NCBI GenBank assembly: GCA_018389105.1
Contig: JACATO010002187.1
Span: 832,001-896,000 of the forward strand
Reading direction: 5' to 3'
Length of the DNA: 64,000 nucleotides
From: Nautilus pompilius
Taxonomy: Eukaryota > Mollusca > Cephalopoda > Nautilida > Nautilidae
The notes beneath the pieces were generated by a model. That model saw nothing but the letters and a program-made list of their open reading frames with translations. It had not been told where the DNA came from and searched no databases. Below are positions 1 to 13,600 of this stretch, one piece after another (position 1 is the stretch's first letter; each line of letters opens with the position of its first letter). The translations under genes were made by a program, and so were the position numbers.

Positions 1-1440
1 TGTTGCTGAATAGTTGTACTTGAATCTCACACATGACGTATAACCTCGAATGGGCATATCTAATTTTGTGGAATATGTCACATTCATTTTTTTTTTAAAT
101 TTGATTTAATAGAAGAAAATTTGTATGACTTCCCAGATAATGCAAAGGTTTTGAAATATTTTCGCTCTGGTATTCAATTATTTTTCAGCCAGAATTCTTA
201 AAGGGGCACAATATTAAAGTTTTCGATAACAAATATGTGATAACTTCAAATTTAAAATAAAATAAAAATCATTTAGTAACTTGCAAATATTTCAAAAAGA
301 GAGGTGGGTGATGGGAGATGAATATGACAAAGGTACAACGATTCCTTTATTCTTATTTGGATAAAAAATGAATTATTCTTTGACTAAATAAATGAAGTGA
401 GCAAAAGCAAATTATATTAGTTAATTTTCTTACAAATAATAAAATCTGAAATGTTCAGAGAAAATTTGGAAAATGTTAATTTCAGTAACAAGAAACAGTC
501 AGAAAAAGTGTATTTTAAATAAGAGAAATATCTTTTGCTCTTGCATACAGGAAGTTAATGTTTTCCTGCCTCTTAAAGCAGGAGCAGAATCCTTTCAAGT
601 GTTAACTTCTGACCTCGAGAGTTTACTGATGCGGAAATGTATGACTGCGAATTGAAGAGAAGAAAACACGCTTTTTTAAATTATACTTTTTAAAGAAATT
701 AATGCAATAACCAATTCAAGATGCAATGCTGCTTTTCATCTTGAGAAAAAGCTACAAAAACAAAGGATTTTACGATAATTGTGTTTGAATACTAGAGTAA
801 TTATTGACATATTATAAGGTCTCCGTCATGTGGACCTCAAGTGTATTCTGCTAATCAGAAAATGTTTTGTGCACCATATTGTTGTTGTTTGTTCAGTTTT
901 ACTTAATAACTTTTCTGTACAAGACATGTCATTGGAGTTTTAGGTTACAACTATAAGACTTTGCAATCTTTACGCTGGGATATTATCTGAAAGATGCTGC
1001 CTTAGATTTCACCTTTAATTTTATTTGTTTTATGCTGATCATTATTTGAATCATATTTCTAAATTAATGGAACTTTGTTTGTAACCGAATACACTTTGCT
1101 TTGGTTGCTTGTGTCGGTGATTGTATAAAAAATTCCATCTAGATTGTAATACTTGTGTTTGCTGAAAATATAAATTGGTTAAAAAGATTTCTTTCACGTA
1201 GATGCAGGTGTTATTTTCTCTCCCTGTTATCCTATCCAAGTTAGATGGTTTCTCTTAACAAATTGATTATAACGGTTAATAGACGGGGCTTTTTTTCTTG
1301 TATTGTTTAATTAAAATTCTTACATTTCTGTTGGGAGAGATGCTAAGCAGTATTGCAGATAATGATTATGTAATTTATTACATCCAAGTGTTTCTGATTC
1401 TCTAAAAGTAGTTTTTCATACTCTCAAATATCTCTCTCTC

Positions 1441-1471
<31 letters not shown>

Positions 1472-4400
1472 AACATTTTTAAAATGGAGGGAAATATATT
1501 TGACCAATCAGAATGCTAGTCTTGGTGCCTCAGAAATCCCACTGACATGTTTCCTATTCCCTATACAGAGACTTATAAATTAATTTTGTCATTAAAGATA
1601 ATTAATAGACAAAGTGCAAATTCTTCCTCCCTCCCCTTTTCGAGTTGATTAATGCCTGAATAATGCAACCTAGTAGATGCAGCTATTATCAAAGTCTGGA
1701 TGACAGTAGAACTTTTTAACTTTTGTTATCCCTCGTCTGGATAGAAGTAGGTCCTTTAGTTAGTAATAGGGAACCGCAGGATTATTTCTAAAGCAATTTT
1801 TTTTAAATTCGGAACTCGGAAAATGTATATTACAGACACTTGACCCTCTTTCTTTTTTAAATATCCCATAAACCACTCCAACACACACTTTAAAATTGGT
1901 TGTTTGCACTTGATAAAACAACTTTACAGCAATTGTTTTCTCGTTCCATATTTTACAGTTAGCCACTGCTGAAAAGAAAAAGTTTGTTTTCTTTGACTCG
2001 TGGACTGAATTTTAAAGTAACAAAGACGTAAGAATTTTCTAGCACTGATAAAAGTAAATAAATCTTTTCCGAGAAACTCGTGTTCTGAAATCTGTAAGCA
2101 TAAGCGGTCAGCTTGGCATGTACCAAGCAACTTTTTCTTTTTCCTATCCTATCTCCCACTAGCCAAAGTTGATGTGAACCACATTTCTCTGCAGACTATT
2201 GATGTTTGTATCTTTTCTTGAATAAGTTTGTGCACAGGTAAACGGACTGTAGGTGATAATGTACAGGTCTAAGGATAGTATGTATGTATGTATTTTAAAA
2301 ATAATTATTGAAAGGAAAACGTACTTGATAGGTAAAGCAGATCTTATATGATGGTTTTGGTTTTAAAAGGTTCATCTGTTTCTAGGCATTAAGATTCTTT
2401 TAATGTCAGCAAATATCGGGTCTTGTGTAGGTGAATGCGGCTTATCTCTATTGAGTCGGTAGATGAGATTTTATTTTTCCTATTGTGATACTTTCTGCTA
2501 AAAAGGCAATGCTTCAAGGTGCACTATTACTAATTGGAGGTGCTCGTTTAAAAGTTTTTGCTAATGATGACAAAATGGACGTGTACGTGCGCGTCTATCT
2601 GGTTGTATCGAGTTTTCACAACTTCCTTTCACACAGTTTCCTTTCAGGTGACTTATTTTCCAACAACAACAATTCCTGAAGAAATTTATTAGATTGGTGT
2701 TTCATTCATTCTGAGATGAGGAAGGATGAGGATGTTTGTTGAAAGAAGGCGGCTAGCTTTGTATGAGGGAGGGAGGAATCCCGGAGAACTCTTGAATCAG
2801 AGATGCTGCTAATTAAAGCTTCAGTCTAATTTAATTTGAGGTTGTTTTTTTTTGTCAGTTAGTGGAGGGTATCCTTCCCCAAGTTGTAAATTTTGTCATC
2901 TTTTCTTTTTGGCTGGTGAACCCTTATCATCGCACTGGATAGGATGCTCTGGTCATGAAAAGAGTTCATTGAAAGTGTCAAGTCGTAAATGAAAAAGGAA
3001 AAAAAGAGAGAGAGAGGGGGGAGCTTATCAGCTCATTTACTCTGGGCTAGCAAGAGATCTGGGCCTGTCTTCTGTGACCTGGGACAGTATTAGGGGGAGT
3101 CTTAAGGCACTACACTAAATGAGCAAGTATTGAAATTTCAGAATTCCAGGGATGTTGGAAGTTACATCTAAAGGCATGTGAACAGTCAGATAAAAAAAAA
3201 AAAAAACCTAGAGGATTGGGAATTAAAATTTTCTGAAAACTTCAGGGTCCACTGCAATTGAAGGAAATTAGTCAGAGTTGGCAATTTTCTATCTCATTTC
3301 AAATTGAATTTGTTATGAACTATGTCTGTGCTCTGAGGAAATGGTTATATTTGATCAGTGCTAAAGGTCCCAAAGATAAACCTTTCTTAGTCTGTCTACA
3401 TCATTTAGAGTAACCATTACATATGATTGACTGCTAGATTCTCCTGATAGTCTCCCCTCCCAAAGGACTAGTATATAAAATGAATTTGGAAAACTTTGCA
3501 AGCAATGCCTGTAGATTAAAGAGCAAGGCACTGAGGCCACACACAACTTTATTAAACTCACAGGGCCATGTATGAAGTCAAAATAATTGGTGTTAATCTT
3601 ACTTATGCATGCACAGGCAAAGGACAGGGCAGTGATATCCAAGAACGCCAGCCAATTCACAGTTAATGGAATTTTATGCAATGAAAGTAACTAAAACATG
3701 AGCGGAAGAGCTATTTTCAATTAAAAATTGCTATTGTATGGTCAAACAAAATTTATTTTCTTTATAAAAGAAAGAAATACCGACATTATGGCATTTTATC
3801 AATCACTTAAACAGAATATGTTAAAATACAGACACTGTATACATAATTAGTGCCTTTTTGATAACTGTCACTTGAAAATGAATTTTAAAAAAAAAAAATA
3901 ACCAGTTTGTTATCTCCCCTCAGCTATGTTTTCTTTTTATATAGTTTAAGCTATTACATGGGATTTGCTTGTTTTGATATCTGTTTTTATCTTGACTTGT
4001 TGGTTTTGTTTTAGAATATCGTATTGTTTCTAAATATTCCAGCAGCAAAATTGAAATTATTTTACTGTGTCTGAATATTTGGTTGACAAATTATAAATGC
4101 TATTTTGGGAATAATCAAAAGTAACAATAAGGGCACCGATATACTGTCTCCTCAGTTAGCAGTGCTGGTAAAACCTAATTTTACATACATATAATAATGC
4201 TTCAGATGGGTAGACTGAATATTACAGCAGATACATCCAATAGCTGCTTTATCAAAGTTGGTTGATGATGGCTTGTTTTTAGTCAACATAAAATTGATAC
4301 GATTAACCCTGAAGAACACACTAACTTATCTAATTTCTCCCCCCTTTTATTTTATTTCCAGTGATGATTGTTTATTTTCCAAATCTTTCCTAATTTTTTG

Positions 4401-6190
4401 TTTGTTTGTTCGTCTATTATGAGAGGAATTTTTAAAAAAAAAAACAAAATGGAAGTAATAACTTATTTGGAAAAGTGGTGAACAGTCAGCGGTGAGTGGC
4501 ATCTTCCTAGAATCACATTCAGTTATACATTTTAAAATTTACTATTTTCTGTAGTCTTGTATCAGATGGTTTTTTTTTTTTTTTTAAATTGAGTGTTTTT
4601 CTTTGTTGTGCAAGAGACATTGTGGGAATGTTCCAGAATTTTTTCTCAGTGTTCTGATCTGTGAAGTTTCGGCTCAAGTCAGGAGGCGGAGTGGCAAGGT
4701 GTACAGGGCTCCTGGGTTTCCAAACTCATCAACTCTTTGTATTGTAACCATAGCAGCTAAACAGTGTAAGTTCCATAATATCTAAATTTATATATGAAAA
4801 CTGTGTGAGCTAGCATGAGTTCTTCTGCATAAGGAAAGTGAAATAAGATGGTGACAGAGAAACATAGCTTTCTTTCTTTATCAGCTGGTACAATCACTAA
4901 TAGTAGGGTTGTGGAAAAACTTGAAATGGCACATTACCAAAATGTTTTCATTGTCAGGAAAGTGAATGTTTGTTTTCATTTGTAGATTGTTAATTAATCT
5001 CTTAAAGATTTAATGTTTTGGTTTTTGTTGTTCAGATTCTGTTATTTTTTTTTCAGAGTAATGTAAATTTATGCAAAACATATAAGGGGTACATATATTG
5101 TGGATTTTCAGTCAGCCCTGACTCTTTATTCTTTTAAATTCTTTCCCAATTTCACTTTTGCTTTTGTCAATCAAAACAAAGGCTTTTTTTTCCTCCTTTT
5201 TTCTAGCATTTACACCAGAAAGATAGGATTGGGAGCTTTATACAAACTGGGGTCCTTTTTAATGGTGTGGAACAGTTCTGTTGTTCTAAGCTATGGGGTG
5301 GGAGAGTTGACCTTTTGAATTATTTTAGTAGATCCAACTAGGACTGTGTTCTATTCCTTGCGGCCTTAGCTTAAATCTGGAATCTCTGAATGTCATGGAC
5401 CCATGCAGTCTACTCTATGAACTATATATTAATAAATGGCTGTGAATGATTTTAAAAGCATTTCTGAACGGTTTATTCTAGAAATTATTTGCACTGCTCA
5501 GGTTTTCAGTTAGAAGTCAGGTTAGAACCAGTCATATTGGTTTATTGTTAGCGCAAAGCTGATTTGAAAAGGAAGGATGTAGCTAGGCGACGTTGTCCGT
5601 TTTTCTAGGGTTAAAAATCACTTAGTACAATTACATGTTGTCTACGTACTGTGTATTACCAGCATTGAGAAGGTGGCTTTAGAATCTTGATGAAATTATA
5701 GGTAATTACAGATAACAAAACCTACTCAAGGTGAGGAAACGAGTTTAACTGAAGAAATGTTTAAGTCCCTGCTAACAAGGTGATCCTGTCCGGGACAGAA
5801 GCATCAGCAAAAAATTAAAATTAACTTACTGTTTTTAGCTGTAGATTTTTATTTTCTCAAATATCAGATTTTATGATGACAGTTCTATCTGAGTGGAAAT
5901 TAAGCTTTAATGAGTTAGTATTGTGTTGGTATTGCAAAGAAATAGTGTAAGAAAATTTGAAATTGGTCATGCGGAGATTTAAATGGGATTTGACCTGTAC
6001 AAAATGGATTGGATCCTACTAAACTATCATCAAAATGTTGTTTCATGGAATTTTTTTTTGTTGTTGTTGCTTTTTTACCCGGTTGACTATAGTAGCATGG
6101 CGTTAGTATTACTGTCATAAACTCAACAGATTTGCACGGTGTTTCAGTTTCAGCAGATGGTTTTTTAAAAGAAAAATAACTATCTATATC
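1..6190. other. AT-rich intergenic or far-upstream DNA, no gene seen
   Basis: No open reading frame here has the length, composition or flanking splice signals of a real exon. The longest, 106 codons on the minus strand near 3361-3681, has no recognisable domain and is typical of chance. The stretch is dominated by T and A runs (for example poly-A near 3191 and poly-T near 4570), with no clear transposon. It may be the far 5' flank or first intron of the RASGEF1 gene that begins near 35.5 kb. Confidence 0.6.
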
Positions 6191-6196
6191 CACTTA

Positions 6197-6385
6197 ACTC
6201 TCTCTCTCCTCTTCTCTCTCTCTCTATCTTCTCTTCTCTCTCCTTTTCTCTTCTCTTCTCTTCTCTCTCTCTCTCTATCTTCTCTTCTCTCTCCTTTTCT
6301 CTTCTCTTCTCTCTCTCACTCCTCTTCCCTTTTTCTCCCTCTCTCTCCTCTTCTCTCTTTCTTCCTCCTCTCTCTCTCTCCCCTA
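6197..6385. repeat. Imperfect CT-rich microsatellite with internal tandem duplication
   Basis: Almost pure pyrimidine tract of about 190 bases built from CT, CTCTT and CCTT units. A block of roughly 50 bases (about 6208-6257) recurs nearly unchanged straight afterwards, so part of the tract grew by segmental duplication. It abuts the SINE-like tail that follows, and the CT core of that SINE is the probable seed. Confidence 0.85.
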
Positions 6386-6660
6386 CCAGCCAGCTTCATG
6401 GGTTTCCTCTGGGCGCTCCACTTTCCTCCCACATCTTAAAGAAGCGGATGAGGTAGTAGGGAGTCAGCTAAGTTTGGTCAGGGTTGGAGCCCACACCTAG
6501 TACTTATGGCGCTGACCATGGTTTCCTGTGTCTCTCACCCCTCTTTCCCCCCCTCTAGTGTTTGGGCAGTGGAGGAAGGAAGGGTCCAGGCCATGCCAGC
6601 CTAAGGTTAACAGTCAAATGGTGACGGGTATATAAGTAGCGACACGTGTCCAGTGAAGGT
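6386..6660 (+). mobile_element. SINE-like element, body/tail copy 1
   Basis: The segment after the CT tract shares an ordered set of words with two other places in the window (7074-7200 and 27,950-28,060): a CT run, a 'gccagct' or similar word, a 'tttcctcccaca(t)ct(t)aaa' core, then a 'gtaggg' word. The RNA polymerase III head is not visible here, presumably lost or buried in the expanded CT tract. The right boundary is uncertain. Confidence 0.5.
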
Positions 6661-7039
6661 ACAAAACCTGGCCTTGTTCTTCTTCAAACTAATATTTATA
6701 AGATTATAAAAAAATATATATATTTTGTTCAATTTAAAATATAACAGAATAATTTTTTTTTAATTGTTATGAAAATTATTTAAATGAGGTAAAATGGATC
6801 CCGTTATTAATCATGTAAGCTCAATTATGATTACGCTCTGTTAATGAAATACATTTTTAGAAGATTGCTTTGACCTGCTAAATAAAATTTTTTTTAAAAA
6901 AAGGCATTGAGTTAATACAATTTTTTTTTTAAAAAAAAATAAAGATGATTTAACTAAACATTTGTGTAAATATTGGTCAGCAGTGGTTATTATTTTTGCT
7001 GGCCTGTTAATAAAGCCAAGGGCTCAAGTTTGTCCCCAT
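6661..7039. other. AT-rich spacer, no gene seen
   Basis: Mostly A/T with several poly-A and poly-T runs lying next to each other. No coding or RNA signature was seen. Confidence 0.6.
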
Positions 7040-7240
7040 GAGGAACCCCCCCCCCCTTAGCACATGGTTTCTCTCTCTCTCTCTCCACAAGCCAGCTAGC
7101 TGCTTGGGGCTTCCTTCCACATCTAAAAATGAAGAGCCCAAGTAGGGATTTTGCTGTACCCAAGCTGGCAGTGTGTGGTGAAGGATTGGCAGTGAGTGTG
7201 CTACTGGGATTTTGCTACCTTACACGGTATTGGTGTATCC
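7040..7240 (+). mobile_element. SINE-like element, body/tail copy 2
   Basis: A short CT run (about 7073-7085) is followed by 'gccagctagctgcttggggc' and then 'ttccttccacatctaaaa' and 'agtaggga', in the same order as the copies at 6386 and 27,855. The tRNA-like head is not recognisable. Runs of C flank both ends, near 7048 and 7240. Confidence 0.5.
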
Positions 7241-9205
7241 CCCCCCCAAAAAAAAACAAACGCTAGGTTATTAAACAGGTAAGTTTGTTTCATTAAATAT
7301 TAAAAAATCAGAGGAAATTTTGATGCACGTAAAGAAGAAAACAAATTCTGAAATACTGGGTTCGCACTGTAGGAGGCTGTATGGATTTGTTATCAGGAGA
7401 GATCACTCAGACAGATCTGTCTGTTGATGGGAGGAGTGGGTTAAACAGGCTATTAAATGAGCAAGAATTCAAGGTAGCTAAAAGGGAGGAATAGTCTTGT
7501 TTATGGGATCAGTTATTTTACTGTGTATCCCCTCCATTTTTTTTTCCCTAATCTAACAAAACTATTTTTTTATTTGTACTTGCCTCTGCAGCTGCGAAAT
7601 CGATTTATTCAATCATTATTCTGGTACTATGTTCCAGATCAGATGCTTTACAGGGGTAGTTCTGGGGTTTGGTTCCTCCTCTGGTGATGAATGGCAACTC
7701 ATTGGGAGTTTGATGGAATTTAGCTTTCTGAAGCTGAACACAGTTGTGTAAACAGAACTCTAGTTCTAGATGTAAAGTTGGTACAGAGAGTTGAATATCG
7801 TTTAAAGAGTTCTTTTTTCTTTGTTTAGAACTAAAGTCAATTTTTTTTTAAACTATGAAATACATTAATGATTGCTACAGTGATATAATAATTATTATTA
7901 CTGAGGTACGATGTCAAAAAAAAAGGAAAGCTATTTGAAAAATACTCTATAAGTAAGTACATAAATAGCGCACAAACTTCTGTATGTTAATACAGGTATA
8001 TTTCAGCGGCTTATGCACTATAAACAAGTCCATGCTTTTGGGATTTTGTGTGTGGCTTGTCAATAGCCATCTCTGATTACAGGGGGCAATCACTTATATT
8101 AACAGATATATTTAAGCATTAATTTTCATATTTACAAAAAAAAAAAAAAGAGCCATGATTACATGCAGAAGAGAAAAGTAATTGGATCTGTAACCAATGT
8201 TTTAAAAAGTCTGTACTTATACCGAGAGTAAATAAAACAAACAAACTAGAGGATGGTTAGATCTTTCTAGTAACTGTGTGGCATCTTATCTCTCTGGACG
8301 CTTAGTATAAGTGTTTTAAAAACAGGCTTGATTCTCATTTTTGGCAACGGTGGGGCTGTACGTAAGTTTTTAAATATGCATATTAACAAAAGTGATGGAA
8401 ATTTTAAAAATAAATAGGTTTAAAAAGTGAAGTACGCTTTTTTTTAGAAATTCGTGCTTTACATAAATGTTCTACATTAGTGAGTGTTGCAGCTAGAATC
8501 CATCATTATTGAAGAAATCATAATGAATAGCTTCTGTTCTTTCAAAGCAGCTATCTGTATAGCACGGAGGCTTTAGTACGGTCTAAATACACATCTTGCA
8601 ATTAGAATTTTGAGGAATTCTTCATTAATTAAAGAGCAGACATTAAACAATTTCAAATAATTTATCTTCAACTGAAATAGAAAATTATTACCAAAGACAA
8701 ATCATTAGCTATGAATATATGCAAATAAACTTTTAAAAAAAAAATATTATTATTAACCAGAGTTTGTTTTTGTTCTTTCCTGATGAAAAACAAAACCGTC
8801 TGACACCACACTTTCATTATCATCCGTGGACTTTTTGCTGGTGATATAGTAGAGAATAGGAAATAACCCATAATTTCCTTGTTACCACTTCAGTTTAAGT
8901 AGAATAAAATTGATCATGGTTTTCATCTTCATGCTCTCCTGAAAGGCGTTCAGATCAGTTTTGCAGAAAGCTGCAATTTTATTTGGAATTTATGGATTAG
9001 TGGAAGGGAAATTTTGAACATGTGTTTTTTAAATGCATGTATGCATTGTGTTAGGACATTTCGTGTAAAGCTTAATAAATCAATTTTTTTAAATAGTAGC
9101 TTGTCACTAAGTTAAAAAAAAAGAATGCATTTTTGTCTGTTTTCAAGTAAATTTATTTTGATTTGTTGGAAATTTTAACTTTATATTGGATTCAAGATAA
9201 TTTAG
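7241..9205. other. AT-rich non-coding DNA
   Basis: No exon-like segment, RNA gene or identifiable transposon was seen. Short minus-strand reading frames, such as 8668-8871, have chance composition. Confidence 0.6.
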
Positions 9206-9384
9206 ATCTAGCGGCTTGTGGCCTGATCAATTATTTCTTGATGAAATTGTTTTAGAATTTCTGCAAGAGAATCCGAAAATTGTTGAATCTCTTTATATTA
9301 ACGAGGCATTCCTTCACAGCAGGTTGATTGATGCTTTTACGGATAGAATGGTAATAGCTGTGAACAGTCTACTTTTAACAACAG
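9206..9384 (+). CDS. Candidate orphan internal exon, unidentified
   Basis: An open frame runs from a possible acceptor (AG at 9204-9205) to a good donor (ACAG/GTAATT at 9384/9385). The roughly 59 residues are acidic and helix-prone, with words such as FLDEIVLEFLQENPKIVES and LIDAFTDRMVIAVNSLL, and look more protein-like than other frames nearby. The pyrimidine tract before the acceptor is weak. Loose resemblance to the extreme N-terminus of some GAF-type cyclic nucleotide phosphodiesterases was considered but is not strong enough for a name. No partner exon was found. It could be a dead exon or chance. Confidence 0.25.
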
Positions 9385-9699
9385 GTAATTGCTGTATTTG
9401 AAGGCTCTTGTTTGAGATTTCCATAAACATTTGTCATGGAACTCTCTCTGGATGTTCAGACTCTTTAAATTGCCTACAGTTTATCCTCAATGTGATTTAT
9501 CTGAATTATTTAATTTTAATTATCCATTTTCTTCCCAACACTGCAACAGGATATTGTGTCCAGGGAAGACGTGTAGAAAGGAAATTTTTCAGTGGAGGGT
9601 TTATATACATTATTGGAAATAATCATGGAAATGGGAAAATCTGGGTATAAAATGCAAATAGCACCTAATGGAATCACATCTCAAGTGTGCAAATGAAAT

Positions 9700-10680
9700 G
9701 CTTCATGGCATAGTCAAGTGGTGGTATAGTACACCATAGAAATCAAAATTTTAGCTAATGAAGGCTGTTTTGTGTGGCAGATTGCAGCCTGACTCCATGT
9801 TTCAGAAGGAGCTGTATGCAAGACTCTGAGGAGGATACGGGAAACTGCTACTGTTGAAAATATGTGGTTGAGAAAAAAGCCCAAACTCTTCGAAAGGAAT
9901 ATTAAATACCTCGGGGTATGTTTTCTTATTGGGATAGATTATGTGCCATCGGAAATCTTGCAAATGACCTAGCAGCAACTACGGGTGCTAACACCACCTC
10001 AAGAACAACCAGGTACACACACATCAGCACAAAGTGGTTTCAGTCAATGTGTAGCTGCCCAAAAACCATTTTTCCCTGGGGAGAGGCGATCAAGCAGCAA
10101 GGCTGAAGTGGGCAGTAGGAATGAAACAGTGGGATGATCAAACTCTGGAAGAAGAAGATGCTCTCTACAGATGAGTCCAAGTTTGAGCTGTTTAACAATG
10201 TTCAATGGCAGTTTGTTTGAAGGTGAACCGAGTATGGTATAACAGTCAGTGTACAAATACAAGTGTGGGACTGCATATTAGCCAAGAGTATTGGAGATTT
10301 GCATAAAATCGAAGGTATGCTGACAGGTATAATAAGCAGGTTCTCATCCATCATGCTATTCCCTCAGGATGACATCTCATTGGGCAAGGATTTATCTTCT
10401 GACAGGACACTGACCCTAAGCATACAGCCAGTGTGGTGAAAAACTATCTGGAAGGTAATGAGGCTGGTTGACCACTCAGAAAGATGGCCTGACTTGCACA
10501 GTTTTTATCTGAGCAGCATTGATGCTACATGGGTTTACACTGCTACTGAGAAATTCATATGGATGAATGGTGGAAAGTGCTTCAGGGTATTTGGATCATT
10601 CCGGTCATACTTTTCTACTAGTCTAGAAGCATGGAAACAAGGTGTCGTACTTTATATAAAGCAAATAATATAAATAACAA
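9700..10680 (+). mobile_element. Decayed Tc1-like DNA transposon (transposase pseudogene)
   Basis: Fragments of a Tc1-family transposase appear in order on the plus strand but in shifting frames. About 9800-9860 encodes a helix-turn-helix segment, GVSEGAVCKTLRRIRET. About 9960-10,100 matches the second DNA-binding region. About 10,165-10,195 gives TDESKFELF, which includes the first catalytic Asp. About 10,340-10,450 gives HHAIPSG, then QDTDPKHTA with the second catalytic Asp, then VVKNYLEG. Several stops and frameshifts show it is long dead. Terminal inverted repeats were not resolved, so both boundaries are approximate. It lies in gene-free DNA and adds no function. Confidence 0.85.
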
Positions 10681-10689
10681 TGCACTAAA

Positions 10690-13600
10690 ATGTATTCATT
10701 TTCGTTTTGTATATTTTCTGTATAATGCATTATGTATGTATTTTATATATATATAATATCTCATTGCAGTTATTTGCTATTTGCGCACTTCCTGTTTCCG
10801 TAATTACTTCCAATACTGCAAGTTTACATTATGCATTTGCAGTGATGTAGTCCAGGTTTGGTACTCTTCTCTGATAAGGGTGTCTACTAACTAGTTGGAA
10901 GGGTGCACTTGTGTTATTGGAATGATTTGGCAAATGAGGCTGTTTTGTTGTTCTCAGTAATTAACAAAAACAAATTAAACATTTTATTCTTATATATTGA
11001 ATGCTATGGGATTTAATTGAAGTATCTAAAATTCTGAAAGGTATGGAACAAACAAAACATTCCAGGTTTTTTTTTGTTGTTTTTTTTATCTCAGACCTGT
11101 CATTCTTAAGGGGGGGTCATGATTTAAAACTTCTCAAGAATCATGATAGGTTTGTCATTCATAAGTTGTTTTTTTTTTTTCCCCCATTATGGAAGTGGTG
11201 AATGAAACTGTCTGTCTGTCAAAACTGTTTAATGTACCACCACCATTAATTCATTTTAAAATACATTGAATGGATGGGTTAAAAAGAAGTGGGGGGTTAT
11301 ATTGAATGATTCCTTACCCCTCTGTAACATGCTAATTGACTTTCCATCCTCTTTAAGAGTAGAATTCTAAATGTTTATGTTGACACTTTTTTTTTTAAAT
11401 ATATATAATGAAGTTTCACTCTGAATTTACCTGGGCCCCCTTAACACAGTTTTTGCATGCACTGTTTCATATTGGACACTTGAGGAAATTGTAATATTAC
11501 TTCAGAAAATTAACTATGCAACAAATTTTTTTTGCCATCAATAGTCAGTCTTTACACTGATCTGCTACAGAGCTGTAAAACCCTGAAATCACATCAGTTA
11601 ATGAGAGATTCTCAAATGATGCATAGCATCACACTGCTGGTTGGTAATAACTACCTGTTACCAAGGTAATGCATTGATTTCATCTGCTCTGTATCTGCAA
11701 GGAAACTTCTGCGCAGCATCTACTGGCTCACTGTTCTAGTCATTACTGATGATGAATAAGACTGTATGATGGTTGCTTATTACCTGTTGCCATGTGAACT
11801 ATTATTTGGCTAAAGGATTCGTTTATCTTTTTAATGTTTGGTGTTGCTCAGAACAGTTCTTTATATTTTTTTGTTAATGTGTGGCTTGCTGTCAAGAGAG
11901 ATACTGGCTCATAAGGAAGTGGAACTGTTATAGGGTAAGATCTGGTTTTCTCTGTCTCTGATAAAATCCTGATTATTTAAATCAGTGCTTTCCTTTTTGC
12001 AGTTTATAAAATTAAACTTTTAGGTAGATGCTGACTCTTCAGAGTTACTCTTGTTCTCTATTTCCTAAATTATTCTTTAATGTTATTTCTCACACTTTCC
12101 TTTACTAAAGGACACAGGTGTTTTTAATTTCATGCATGAGGTCTAACTATGGCAGATCATGTTATTTATTAAATACATTGTGGGATTTTGCTGCTTAAAA
12201 TGTTAGTTCCTAGTGTAAATAGTTCTGAAATTTTTGTTACTCATCTAACAAGATGTTAAATTTAGCCCTGTAACATGGTGGTTACTTTAAGATGAAGAAA
12301 ATACATGTATGGTGATGTGACTAGGACTTTTAACAGATTAGTTAGCCTAGGAGATTTAATGAGTGACAGTAAGGTCTAAATAGGTATAATTAGCCAGATG
12401 ACAGTAAATATGGGCATGTTGTTTGAATGATCTACATTCACAGCTAAGTGAAACTATATAGTATTGGAAGCATTTAAAAACAGATAAATGCTGCCACTGA
12501 AGTAGCATAGCAAATAAATTCAGTTAACTTAAATAATTATATTTTTATTTTGCTTCAACAGCAAAAAGAATTTTTTAAAAAGGAGGTGGATGTATTGGTT
12601 TGTGTATTTTCAGTAATCCACGAATGCTTTACTGTCCAATTACTAAATGTTAGTGCACTGTAAGAATGATGCCAGGAATGGCTGCTATCCTAGCCGAATA
12701 ACCTGGTTGTCCCACTACCCCAATATCTGCCCTGTCAAATGAATCTCATGGCATGATCTGTTTCTACTTGATTAACAGTATCTGATAACGAAGTTGAATA
12801 AGTTCTCTTTGGTTGTACCAGACCCTGTTTTAAATAAAAAAGGGGGGGCTATTTAAATATTAGGGTCATGAAGTACACTTTGAAGATAAACTTGATCTTG
12901 TGCAGATGGTCAGAATCTCAGAATAAATAGATTAAAAGAACTCTTTGGAATGACTAGATATATGCATATCTGACAAAGATAATTTTTTTTCAAAAAAGAA
13001 ATGTATATAAATAAACAGAAACAATTTTTTTGGCAGAGATTTTTCTGTGAATATTCTGTCTGGCATCCATTTTGCCAGCTATACACTGAATGAAGCTGTA
13101 TAACAACTTACCTGAGATCGATTATATTGCCATGGATACGTTGGAAATTGGCTGTTTGGAAACAATCAAAGGTGGGCATCATTTGCATGGTTAGTCAGGC
13201 TGAAACAGTTTATGCCATGAGACACATCTGACAAGGATGATATTGGGATAGCATCAACTCCTTGCATCAACTACAGCACATTAACATTTAGTAATTGGGC
13301 AGTAAAACATTCATAGATAACCCGACTAGGGCTTTGCGATGCTAACATACTTACCCATGGGAATAGATGATCTGACATAGAGATTCTGCCACAAAGGCAA
13401 CTTTAGCTGATTATAGGCTCTTTTATGGTTTGATTTTGATAGAATGCTATTTTGCATTCTTATGTGCAGCTCAGGTCAGCTCTGAGTAATCATGTGGCAT
13501 GGAAATTCCATTAATGGTAAAAACAAAATGCACAGACCATTTTTATTCATATTTATTGTTAAAACTAACTTTATATTACTGTTTTACACTTTACATGCAT

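Noticed and set aside
9206-9384. Naming the orphan exon as a cyclic nucleotide phosphodiesterase N-terminus
   Set aside because: Only a loose pattern of hydrophobic and acidic residues matches, and no GAF or catalytic domain exon was found nearby.
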